Of a stretch of 64,000 nt of DNA, positions 55,550 through 63,423 are shown piece by piece (position 1 is the stretch's first letter; the number at the start of each line of letters is the position of its first letter). The DNA is from Bacteroidales bacterium. GTDB taxonomy: Bacteria > Bacteroidota > Bacteroidia > Bacteroidales > Tenuifilaceae. A program made the position numbers and the translations under genes. The DNA is taken from positions 310,001 to 374,000 of the forward strand of contig JACJXC010000005.1 in assembly GCA_020636835.1 (NCBI GenBank), read 5' to 3'. The notes under the pieces are model-generated. The model made no database searches and was not told the DNA's origin. It was given only the letters and a program-made list of their open reading frames with translations.

Positions 55550-56521
55550 ATGAAAAAGAATATTTATCTATTTATCGCACTAATTGCGCTTATTTCTTGC
55601 GGCGAGGACGAAGACGATTCCGGAAATAACTCCGAGTATAAAGAGAGAATGCGCGAATTTGTAATTGGTATAAGCAATTACGCAAAAGCCATTGAACCAA
55701 GCTTTATCATAATCCCCCAAAACGGCATTGAGCTAGTTAGCGAAACAGGCGATGACTCGGGCGAACCCCATACTCCATACCTTAACGCCATTGATGCCAA
55801 CGGACAGGAGGATTTATTTTATGGCTATGATAACGACGACCAAGCCACACCAAGCAGCGCAAACAAATATTTAACAGATTTACTGAATATCTCAAAGAAT
55901 GCAAACAACATAATACTAGTAACCGACTATTGCTCAACCCATAGCAAAATGGACGATTCCTATTTAAAAAACAAGAATGCCGGTTATGTATCGTTTGCGG
56001 CCAATCAGCGCGACCTGAACAATATTCCAAACTATCCAGCCACAATTCATCAGGAAAACAATGCAACTATTACCTCGATGTCGCAAGTGAAAAACTTCCT
56101 GTACCTGCTCGATCCATCAAATTTCCCCGACAAAAACAGCTTTATCAGCGCTATAACAGCAACCAATTACGATTTACTTATAATGGACTTATTCTTTGAT
56201 AATGAAGAATTTACCCTAAGCGAGATTAATCAACTGAAAAACAAGGCCAATGGGGGAAAACGATTAGTTATCTCATACATGTCGATAGGCGAAGCGGAGG
56301 ATTATAGGTATTACTGGCAACAAAGTTGGGATACAAGTAAACCCAGCTGGTTAGACACCGAAAACCCCGATTGGGAAGGAAACTACAAGGTACAATACTG
56401 GAACAGCGATTGGCAAAGTATCATCTACGGAAACAACAATTCCTACCTATACAAAATTCTAAATGCAGGATTCGATGGAGTTTACCTAGATATTATTGAT
56501 GCGTTTGAATATTACGAGTAA
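55550..56521 (+). CDS. TM1410/GH114-like glycoside hydrolase lipoprotein
   Basis: This 323-residue lipoprotein (lipobox ALISC, then an acidic GEDEDDSG) shows the TM1410/MJ1477 pattern: YDLLIMDLFFD, RLVISYMSIGEAEDYRYYW, NPDWEGNYKVQYWNSDWQ and GFDGVYLDIIDAFEYY. Relatives of this fold include endo-alpha-1,4-polygalactosaminidases (GH114). Acidic residues in SIGEAED and YLDIID are the likely catalytic groups. The substrate is not known; a surface-polysaccharide target would fit the location. Confidence 0.78.
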   Translation: MKKNIYLFIALIALISCGEDEDDSGNNSEYKERMREFVIGISNYAKAIEPSFIIIPQNGIELVSETGDDSGEPHTPYLNAIDANGQEDLFYGYDNDDQATPSSANKYLTDLLNISKNANNIILVTDYCSTHSKMDDSYLKNKNAGYVSFAANQRDLNNIPNYPATIHQENNATITSMSQVKNFLYLLDPSNFPDKNSFISAITATNYDLLIMDLFFDNEEFTLSEINQLKNKANGGKRLVISYMSIGEAEDYRYYWQQSWDTSKPSWLDTENPDWEGNYKVQYWNSDWQSIIYGNNNSYLYKILNAGFDGVYLDIIDAFEYYE

Positions 56522-56534
56522 AAAACACTATGAT

Positions 56535-57008
56535 ATGAAGAAACAAGCCCTCATACTATTGTTCGTAAGCATAATAATTACAACAAGAGCTCAGAAAACT
56601 ACACTTCCCACAGGAGGAATTGCCATAGGAACAACCGGGAATGTTAGTTATTCCATTGGCCAAATATTCTATACGACTACTAATGGAAGTGATGGATCAT
56701 CGGCACAAGGAGTACAACAACCCTACGAAATATCGGTAATCTTAGGTTTAAACGTAACCCAAGTGGAACTGACCATTAATGCCTTCCCGAACCCCACCAT
56801 TGATTTCCTTACTCTTAAAGTTGATGAGATTGAGCATAGCGAACTACACTACCAACTTATAGACATATCGGGCAAAACATTAATAAACCAGAGAATCACA
56901 GCCCCTATTTCTAAGATAAACCTTACACAAATAAGCCCTACCACCCTTATACTGGTGGTTATAAGGGATGGAAAAATTGTTAAAACATTTAAAATCATCA
57001 AAAAATAG
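56535..57008 (+). CDS. secreted protein with T9SS type A sorting domain
   Basis: From ATG 56535 the protein has 157 residues: a signal peptide (MKKQALILLFVSIIITTRAQ), a short module with NVSYSIGQIFYTTTNGSDGS and GVQQPYEISVI, and a C-terminal sorting domain (AFPNPTIDFLTLKV ... KTFKIIKK). The domain marks cargo of the Bacteroidota type IX secretion system, exported across the outer membrane and anchored or released. The tight 5-base gap to the FISUMP gene suggests they are made together. Confidence 0.83.
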   Translation: MKKQALILLFVSIIITTRAQKTTLPTGGIAIGTTGNVSYSIGQIFYTTTNGSDGSSAQGVQQPYEISVILGLNVTQVELTINAFPNPTIDFLTLKVDEIEHSELHYQLIDISGKTLINQRITAPISKINLTQISPTTLILVVIRDGKIVKTFKIIKK

Positions 57009-57013
57009 AAATC

Positions 57014-58687
57014 ATGAAATGGATTTTCACTTTAATAACCGCAACGGTACTAACAATTAGCACTCTTGCCCAAAGTCCTGAAAAGATGAGTTACCAGGCA
57101 GTTATCCGCAATAGCAACAATCAACTGGTAACCAATCAAGCAGTTGGAATGCAAATTAGCATAGTTCAGAGCACTGCCGATGGAGCAGTAGTTTACGCCG
57201 AAACGCACAACCCAACAACCAACGCCAACGGACTGCTAAGCATTGAAATTGGAACTGGAACTACTTCAGATGATTTTACATCGATAAATTGGGCAAATGG
57301 GCCATACTTTATTAAAACAGAAACCGACCCCGCAGGTGGAACAAACTACACCATTACAGGTACGAGTCAGTTACTGAGCGTGCCCTATGCACTGTATGCA
57401 AAAACAGCCGATAGTATTTCAAATATCGACCAAAAAGTAGTGATGACAAGCGGCGATCAGGTTGTTGCTGGAAATAAAACTTTTACAGGCGCTTTTCACC
57501 CTTACTACATTGAAGTAAACTCATTTGGCACTGGAAACCGCCACGCATTTATCGATTTTCATGGCGACGACACCTACACCGATTACTCCTTACGCCTTGC
57601 ACGCTATAACTCAGGACAATCCCTTTTAGAACACAGAGGTACCAATATGATGAGCATACAAACATCTGATTCCGCAGATATCCGTCTTGCCACAAAAGGG
57701 ATACAACGTATGAGAATTGATGCCAATGGGAATATAATAGTTAATGATCTGATGCGAAACTATAAAACCTTAAGAATTTATGATCAGTCAAATAAAACAC
57801 TATTCTTCAGACAAGATGGAGATAACAGCTACATAAGCAACAAACAGAATTTTTTAAATTCCGAAACACCAAAAAACGGGTGGCTCTTTATCAACGGAGA
57901 AAGCGGTGTTTCTTTAAGAGTTGGCAGAAATGGCGTTGCCGGTACAGAAGCTATGCGAGTTGATACTTTTACTAACATCGACATGCTTAACCACCAAGTA
58001 ATCAATGTAAAAACTCCTGTGAACGATCAGGATGCTGCGAATAAGGCGTATGTGGATGCCCTAGAACAAATAATTTATTACGTTTTAGAGGATCCTACGA
58101 ACAGAGGATTGGTTAAGGATGCTGATGGCAACACCTATAAAACAATTAAAATTGGCACTCAGGTTTGGATGGCAGAGAACCTTAAAACTACCAAGGATAA
58201 GAACGGTGCTGCAATCCCTGAGGTAGCAGATGCTACTGCATGGAAAAACCTAACCACATCGGGCTATTGCTGGTACAACAACGATGAAACGAATAAAGGC
58301 ACATATGGAGCACTGTATAATTGGTACACTGTAAATACAGGTAACCTTTGCCCTACTGGATGGCATGTGCCAAGCGACGCAGAATGGACAACACTTACAA
58401 ACCTTGTTGGTAACTCAGGAGGAAAATTAAAAGAAGCAGGCTACGCACATTGGATAAGCCCAAATGTTGGAGCAACTAACCAAACTGGCTTTACAGCCCT
58501 ACCTGGAGGATACAGGTATAATGGAATTTTCTCAAACATTGGCTCCTATGGACGATGGTGGAGTAATTCTCTTGATGCAACTCCTAATTACGCCTTGGCT
58601 CGACATTTAATTTACGACAGTAACAATGTTACCCAATATAGTGCACCAAAAATTACAGGGTTTTCGGTTCGCTGCCTAAAAGATTAA
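57014..58687 (+). CDS. secreted FISUMP-domain protein
   Basis: This 557-residue protein has a signal peptide (MKWIFTLITATVLTISTLAQ), an N-terminal module MSYQAVIRNSNNQLVTNQAVG, a middle region with tail-fibre-like features, and a C-terminal FISUMP domain (IKIGTQVWMAENLKTTK, CPTGWHVPSDAEWTTL, GFTALPGGYRYNG, FSVRCLKD). The domain is named from Fibrobacter proteins and has no known catalysis; binding to polysaccharide is a guess. It lacks its own sorting domain. Confidence 0.85.
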   Translation: MKWIFTLITATVLTISTLAQSPEKMSYQAVIRNSNNQLVTNQAVGMQISIVQSTADGAVVYAETHNPTTNANGLLSIEIGTGTTSDDFTSINWANGPYFIKTETDPAGGTNYTITGTSQLLSVPYALYAKTADSISNIDQKVVMTSGDQVVAGNKTFTGAFHPYYIEVNSFGTGNRHAFIDFHGDDTYTDYSLRLARYNSGQSLLEHRGTNMMSIQTSDSADIRLATKGIQRMRIDANGNIIVNDLMRNYKTLRIYDQSNKTLFFRQDGDNSYISNKQNFLNSETPKNGWLFINGESGVSLRVGRNGVAGTEAMRVDTFTNIDMLNHQVINVKTPVNDQDAANKAYVDALEQIIYYVLEDPTNRGLVKDADGNTYKTIKIGTQVWMAENLKTTKDKNGAAIPEVADATAWKNLTTSGYCWYNNDETNKGTYGALYNWYTVNTGNLCPTGWHVPSDAEWTTLTNLVGNSGGKLKEAGYAHWISPNVGATNQTGFTALPGGYRYNGIFSNIGSYGRWWSNSLDATPNYALARHLIYDSNNVTQYSAPKITGFSVRCLKD

Positions 58688-58764
58688 ACCTACAAATAAT
58701 TGGAATACGTAAAAACGGAACTCAAAAAAAATAATTCAATTAATAACGAATAGATAATAAGATC

Positions 58765-59424
58765 ATGAAGACAAAATCAATCATTATTTTTGCTGCACTG
58801 ATTCTATTCGCAGCATACTCCCACTCACAGGATAGAAAATTAACAAGCTTTTCGTTGCAAGCGGGATTAAGTCCATTAAATAGGGTAAGTGGCACCGATG
58901 GAGAGGTTTACGAAACGGGAGCAATCTCCTCTGCAATAAGTTTCGAAACCTACTTTTACCTATTTCGCAATAATGAAAACCTAAAGAACTTGGCGTTGGG
59001 GGCTGGAACTGGATTCTACTTCCTTACCAGCGAAGACCCAGAATTGGGATGGATGTGGACATACGATAATCCTAAAGGCTATATGATTCACGTTCCGCTT
59101 TACGTATCAATCAAATATGATTTGGCAAGCAATAAAAAGTTTATACCATACATTAAAATTGATAATGGTTTTAGCCTTGCATTCCCTTTTAAAATGATTT
59201 ATAGACCGGGAGACAGAACTTACAGTAATAATTTTTATGGTGGAGGTTACTGCTTTGGGGCGAATTTCGGACTTGAAGTAAATAAGATTTTCAGCGTAGA
59301 GTTAAGTTATAATCGAATAAATAGCATTATTAGCACCGATTACCGCTATGGTGGAAGTTGGTATTACTACGAGGATAAGTTAAAAACGAATCTTGTTTCG
59401 TTGACAATAGGTGCTAATTTCTAA
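58765..59424 (+). CDS. outer-membrane beta-barrel-like protein
   Basis: This 219-residue protein has a signal peptide (IIIFAALILFAAYSHSQ), alternating hydrophobic beta strands rich in Tyr and Gly, and a C-terminal Phe (LTIGANF), typical of 8-10 stranded outer-membrane barrels. I do not assign a family. It is the last gene of the cassette that begins with the kinase, 77 bases after the FISUMP gene. Confidence 0.7.
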   Translation: MKTKSIIIFAALILFAAYSHSQDRKLTSFSLQAGLSPLNRVSGTDGEVYETGAISSAISFETYFYLFRNNENLKNLALGAGTGFYFLTSEDPELGWMWTYDNPKGYMIHVPLYVSIKYDLASNKKFIPYIKIDNGFSLAFPFKMIYRPGDRTYSNNFYGGGYCFGANFGLEVNKIFSVELSYNRINSIISTDYRYGGSWYYYEDKLKTNLVSLTIGANF

Positions 59425-59429
59425 AAATA

Positions 59430-59460
59430 ACACTGTCAGGGTTTAAAACCCTGACAGTGT
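59430..59460. terminator. perfect 31-base palindrome between convergent genes
   Basis: A 15-base arm ACACTGTCAGGGTTT, one central base, then its exact complement. It lies between the OMP gene and purC and may end both transcripts. The core is shared with 51926-51955. Confidence 0.7.
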
Positions 59461-59468
59461 ATTGAATA

Positions 59469-60413
59469 TTACTTGTTCAAAAAATTCAAAATATTCTGCT
59501 CAATACGTTTCAAAACATCAGTTCCTTCAGCTTTTTGAAACTTATCGCCGGTAATGTGTTCGTAAAGTTCAATATAACGCTCGGTAATCTGACTCACAAT
59601 TTCATCGGTCATTTCTGGAACCTTTTGTCCTTCTTTACCTTGGAAACCATTGGCCATTAACCACTCACGTACAAACTCCTTGGATAGTTGACGTTGGTCT
59701 TCGCCTTTTGCCAAACGCTCCTCATACCCTTCGGCGTAAAAATAGCGCGATGAATCGGGTGTGTGAATTTCATCAATCAAATAGATTTTTCCATCCTTCT
59801 TTCCAAACTCGTACTTAGTATCAACAAGTATAAGACCCATTTTTGCAGCCATTTGAGTTCCACGCTCAAAAAGCGCCAAGGTGTACGCCTCCAGCTGTTC
59901 GTAATCCTCCTTGCTAACCAATCCTGTTTTGATAATATCTGCTTTTGAGATATCCTCATCGTGACCCTCCGAAGCCTTTGTGGTGGGTGTAATAAGTGGC
60001 TTTGGAAATTTCTGGTGCTCTTTCATTCCCTCAGGCATTGGTTCGCCACAAATGCTGCGTTTACCAGACTTGTACTCGCGCCAAGCGTGACCAGTTAAGT
60101 ATCCACGAACCACCATTTCTACCTTGAATGGCTCACACATACGACCAATTGTTACCATTGGGTCTGGTGTAGCAATTTTCCAGTTGGGCACAATGTCCGA
60201 AGTTGCATCCAAAAACTTCGATGCAATTTGGTTAAGCACCTGTCCCTTGTATGGAATTCCCTTTGGAAGCACAACATCGAAAGCGGAGATTCGGTCGGAT
60301 ACAACCATTGCCAAAAACTCGTTTTTGATGTTGTACACATCGCGAACTTTTCCGTGGTAAACCCCTGTTTGTCCAGGGAAGTTGAAATCGGTACGAACGA
60401 TAGCCTTTTCCAT
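59469..60413 (-). CDS. purC: Phosphoribosylaminoimidazole-succinocarboxamide synthase
   Basis: This 314-residue SAICAR synthase has GKVRDVYNI, VSDRISAFDVVLP, VEMVVRGYLTGHAWREY, and LILVDTKYEFG ... LIDEIHTPDSSRY. It ligates aspartate to CAIR in purine synthesis using ATP. The length fits the longer Bacteroidota form. It starts 2 bases after phoH. Confidence 0.96.
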   Translation of the reverse strand: MEKAIVRTDFNFPGQTGVYHGKVRDVYNIKNEFLAMVVSDRISAFDVVLPKGIPYKGQVLNQIASKFLDATSDIVPNWKIATPDPMVTIGRMCEPFKVEMVVRGYLTGHAWREYKSGKRSICGEPMPEGMKEHQKFPKPLITPTTKASEGHDEDISKADIIKTGLVSKEDYEQLEAYTLALFERGTQMAAKMGLILVDTKYEFGKKDGKIYLIDEIHTPDSSRYFYAEGYEERLAKGEDQRQLSKEFVREWLMANGFQGKEGQKVPEMTDEIVSQITERYIELYEHITGDKFQKAEGTDVLKRIEQNILNFLNK

Positions 60414-60415
60414 AA

Positions 60416-61435
60416 CTACTCTAAGGTTGATTGATTATTATTTTGATTTGTGTTTTGTCGTTGAAGTTTTTCCTCGGCATCCCGATCAAAAGCATTTACA
60501 ATGTACTTAACCAGTTTATGGCGAATAATATCGCGCACATCAAAGTTAATAACTGCAATATCGCTTATTCCATCCAGAATCTTAATGGTTTTTACAAGTC
60601 CGGAATCCTCTTTTCGGGGTAAATCTATCTGAGTTAAATCGCCAGTTACAACAAACTTTGCGCTTTTACCCATACGGGTAAGAAACATCTTCATCTGGCT
60701 AATTGTTGTATTCTGCGCTTCGTCCAGAATAACAAACGCATTGTCGAGCGTACGACCACGCATAAACGCCAAAGGTGCAATCTGCACAGTTCCATCCTCC
60801 ATAAATTCAACCAATTTTTTGGCTGGAATCATATCGTGCAGCGCATCATAAAGGGGTTGTAAGTAAGGGTCGAGCTTCTCCTTCATATCGCCAGGCAAAA
60901 AACCTAAGCGTTCGCCAGCCTCAACGGCAGGACGGGTTAGAATAATACGCTTAACCTCCTTGTTACGCAATGCCCTAACAGCAAGCGCAATGGCAGTGTA
61001 TGTTTTACCAGAGCCTGCTGGGCCAATGGCAAAAAGCAAATCGTTATCACTATAGAGTTCAACCAGCTTACGCTGATTTACGGTTCTGGCCTTTATAACC
61101 TTCCCGTGATTTCCAAAAACAAGCACATCGGCAGCATCCTCCTCAGCCTGATTGATTGACTCAAGATTATCGGTGAGGAAATCCTGAATATTCGTTTCGG
61201 TCAAGTAGCCATACTTTCGATGGAAATCAACCATTCCGTTTATTTTATCCTCCAACTCGTCAATTAAATCATCATCGCCGATGGCTTTAATTTCGTTGCC
61301 ACGGGCTATAAGCTTGAGCTTTGGGAAATGGCGTGCAATTGAATCGTAGCGTGTATTATTAACGCCGTAAAGAACTAAAGGATCGATACCCTCGATCAGA
61401 ATTATTCTTTCGCTCACTTTCTTTTTCGATGTCAT
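60416..61435 (-). CDS. PhoH family ATPase
   Basis: From ATG 61435 the protein has about 339 residues, with an N-terminal KH-like region and the PhoH P-loop GPAGSGKTYTAIALAVRAL, RLGFLPGDMKEKLDPYL, and FVILDEAQNTT. PhoH-like proteins are RNA-associated ATPases or helicases of uncertain role. A TATCTTTG -7 box (61452-61459) overlaps the region of the alternative upstream start, supporting ATG 61435. Confidence 0.92.
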   Translation of the reverse strand: MTSKKKVSERIILIEGIDPLVLYGVNNTRYDSIARHFPKLKLIARGNEIKAIGDDDLIDELEDKINGMVDFHRKYGYLTETNIQDFLTDNLESINQAEEDAADVLVFGNHGKVIKARTVNQRKLVELYSDNDLLFAIGPAGSGKTYTAIALAVRALRNKEVKRIILTRPAVEAGERLGFLPGDMKEKLDPYLQPLYDALHDMIPAKKLVEFMEDGTVQIAPLAFMRGRTLDNAFVILDEAQNTTISQMKMFLTRMGKSAKFVVTGDLTQIDLPRKEDSGLVKTIKILDGISDIAVINFDVRDIIRHKLVKYIVNAFDRDAEEKLQRQNTNQNNNQSTLE

Positions 61436-61451
61436 CAAAATAAAATATGCA

Positions 61452-61459
61452 CAAAGATA
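61452..61459 (-). promoter_or_regulatory. -7 box TATCTTTG of phoH-purC
   Basis: Minus-strand exact TAnnTTTG match, about 17 bases before ATG 61435; it rules out the in-frame start at 61468. No -33 TTG is seen. Confidence 0.55.
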
Positions 61460-61600
61460 ATTCAACATCTGCTATTTACGCATTGGGCAAAAACTAAATA
61501 TCAAAAACTTATTGACATTATGGTTGATGGTTATATTGTTTCATACACTACCCCCCGGGTTAAAACTCGGGGCTATTGATAAAACTCCTTTAGGGCTAAT

Positions 61601-61663
61601 CATTCTACATTCTGCATTCTGCATTTTACATTCTACATTCTACATTCTACATTTTACATTTAT
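61601..61663 (+). repeat. heptanucleotide tandem repeat CATTCTA, nine units
   Basis: Units of seven bases read CATTCTA, CATTCTG, CATTCTG, CATTTTA, CATTCTA (three times), CATTTTA, then a decayed CATTTAT. The array ends about 30 bases upstream of the -7 box of the SAM hydrolase-family gene. Confidence 0.85.
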
Positions 61664-61694
61664 CTATCAACCTTCCCTCTTCCAACTTTATTAT

Positions 61695-61702
61695 TACTTT
61701 TG
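61695..61702 (+). promoter_or_regulatory. -7 box TACTTTTG of the SAM hydrolase-family gene
   Basis: Exact match to TAnnTTTG; it overlaps a GTG (61702) that would otherwise be a start, so ATG 61720 is chosen. Confidence 0.6.
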
Positions 61703-61719
61703 TGGTAGGTTTTGCGATT

Positions 61720-62517
61720 ATGGAAAACGGCAGCTCAAAAACTCAAATTATCACATTAACAACCGACTGGAACAGGAACGATTACTATATCGGGATGCTC
61801 ACCGGCCGTTTGCTTTCCATTTCGCCCAACCTCAACATTGTTGAGCTAAGCCATAAGGTTCCGCCGTTCGACCATATGCACGCCGCTTTTGTGCTTAAGC
61901 ACAGTTTCGAGAATTTTCCAACGGGCACTATCCATCTTTGCTTAGTGAATACAGAGAATTCGGAGGGCAAGCAGCTGCTACTTTTTGAGTACCGAAACCA
62001 TTACCTTATTATCCCCGACAACGGGATTCTTGGCCAAATTACCAAGGACATTCCGAAACAAGTCTTTTCGTTCCCCTTCGAGGACAGTTCCAGCTTTGCA
62101 TCGCTCAGTGCTGCGGCATCGGCGGTGAAGGCGCTAATTAGCGATTCCGAGCTGAACGACATTGCCGTTATCACCGAAAACTACATCCCAAGCACCCAGC
62201 TCAGAGCGGCAATTGACGATACCACCATTTCGGGATGTGTTATTTTTATTGATTCGTACCTTAACGCAATAACCAATATATCGCACGATTTGTTTGAACG
62301 CGTGGGCAAAGGGCGCAGGTTCACCATCTACGTTCAAAGTTTTAATTACCGGATTGACGAGATTGTTAAAACATACTCCGACGTGGATGAGGGCGAACTC
62401 TTAGCCCTGTTCAACTCCATAAATTTGCTGGAGATTGCAATGAATAACGATTTTATTGCTCAGCTGCATGCGCTAAAGGTTGGATCGAGCATAATGGTAA
62501 AATTCCACGACGATTAA
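61720..62517 (+). CDS. SAM hydroxide adenosyltransferase (DUF62 / chlorinase-fluorinase) family protein
   Basis: From ATG 61720 the protein has 265 residues. Family features are IITLTTDWNRNDYYIGMLTG, PPFDHMHAAFVLKHSFENFP, GTIHLCLVN, IIPDNGILGQI, and FIDSYLNAITNIS in the C-terminal domain. Most members hydrolyse S-adenosylmethionine to adenosine and methionine rather than halogenate. No gene for fluorometabolites is near. It is followed by mazG after 12 bases. Confidence 0.85.
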   Translation: MENGSSKTQIITLTTDWNRNDYYIGMLTGRLLSISPNLNIVELSHKVPPFDHMHAAFVLKHSFENFPTGTIHLCLVNTENSEGKQLLLFEYRNHYLIIPDNGILGQITKDIPKQVFSFPFEDSSSFASLSAAASAVKALISDSELNDIAVITENYIPSTQLRAAIDDTTISGCVIFIDSYLNAITNISHDLFERVGKGRRFTIYVQSFNYRIDEIVKTYSDVDEGELLALFNSINLLEIAMNNDFIAQLHALKVGSSIMVKFHDD

Positions 62518-62529
62518 CTATACTAGAAA

Positions 62530-63327
62530 ATGACTAATAATACACGCAGACAAGAAGCCATTGAGGCTTTCGGCAAACTACTGGACGTAATGGACGAATT
62601 AAGGGAAAAATGCCCTTGGGATAGAAGCCAAACAATGGAAACCATTCGCCCACTTACCATTGAAGAAACCTACGAACTTTCCGATGAGATTTTGGAAAAA
62701 AACATGCCCTCGATTAAGAAGGAACTTGGCGATATTCTGCTCCATATAGTTTTCTACTCCAAAATTGCCAACGAGCAAAAGGCCTTTGATATTGTAGATG
62801 TGATAAACAGCCTCTGCAATAAGCTAATTTACCGCCACCCTCACATTTACGGCGATGTTAAGGTAAATAATTCAACCGAGGTGCTCGAAAACTGGGAACT
62901 GCTTAAAACCAAGGAGAAGGATGGCAATAAAACCGTTCTATCGGGTGTACCATCATCGCTACCCGCACTAATTAAGGCCAATAGGATACAGGAAAAGGTA
63001 CGCGCCGTGGGATTTGACTGGGAGGAGCCAAATCAGGTTTGGGACAAGGTTTCCGAGGAAATGGAGGAACTTAAAGCCGAAATAAAATCTGGAAATACGG
63101 CTAAAATGGAGCAGGAATTTGGCGACTTCCTATTCTCGATGGTAAACGTGGCCAGGCTTTTCAACATCGACCCCGAAACTGCACTGGAGCGCACCAACCG
63201 TAAATTCACAAAACGGTTCAACTACCTCGAATCGAAAACCATTAAGCAGGGCCAATCGCTCAAGGAAATGACCCTCGACCAAATGAATGTTATTTGGGAA
63301 GAGGCAAAACAATTTGATAAGGAATAG
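62530..63327 (+). CDS. mazG: Nucleoside triphosphate pyrophosphohydrolase MazG
   Basis: This 265-residue protein has two MazG modules. The first has CPWDRSQTMETIRPLTIEETYEL and KELGDILLHIVFYSKI; the second has EEMEELKAEIKSG and EFGDFLFSMVNVARL. EExxE and ExxD-type acidic residues bind Mg2+. It hydrolyses NTPs and dNTPs to monophosphates and cleans damaged nucleotides. It is 12 bases downstream of the preceding gene. Confidence 0.96.
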   Translation: MTNNTRRQEAIEAFGKLLDVMDELREKCPWDRSQTMETIRPLTIEETYELSDEILEKNMPSIKKELGDILLHIVFYSKIANEQKAFDIVDVINSLCNKLIYRHPHIYGDVKVNNSTEVLENWELLKTKEKDGNKTVLSGVPSSLPALIKANRIQEKVRAVGFDWEEPNQVWDKVSEEMEELKAEIKSGNTAKMEQEFGDFLFSMVNVARLFNIDPETALERTNRKFTKRFNYLESKTIKQGQSLKEMTLDQMNVIWEEAKQFDKE

Positions 63328-63383
63328 TTGTTTGTTGTTTGTAGATAATCGTTCATATTATTAAAGTTGAGTCTATGGTAATT

Positions 63384-63414
63384 CCTTTAACTTTTAACTT
63401 TTAACTTTTAACTT
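63384..63414 (+). repeat. heptanucleotide repeat CTTTTAA, four units
   Basis: CCTTTAA, CTTTTAA (three times) and a partial CTTTCG lie just ahead of the ABC permease start. The unit length equals that of the array at 61601-61663, but the sequence differs. Confidence 0.7.
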
Positions 63415-63423
63415 TCGAACTTC

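Noticed and set aside
61601..61663. CRISPR array
   Set aside because: The units are seven bases, without spacers and without cas genes nearby; it is a tandem repeat.
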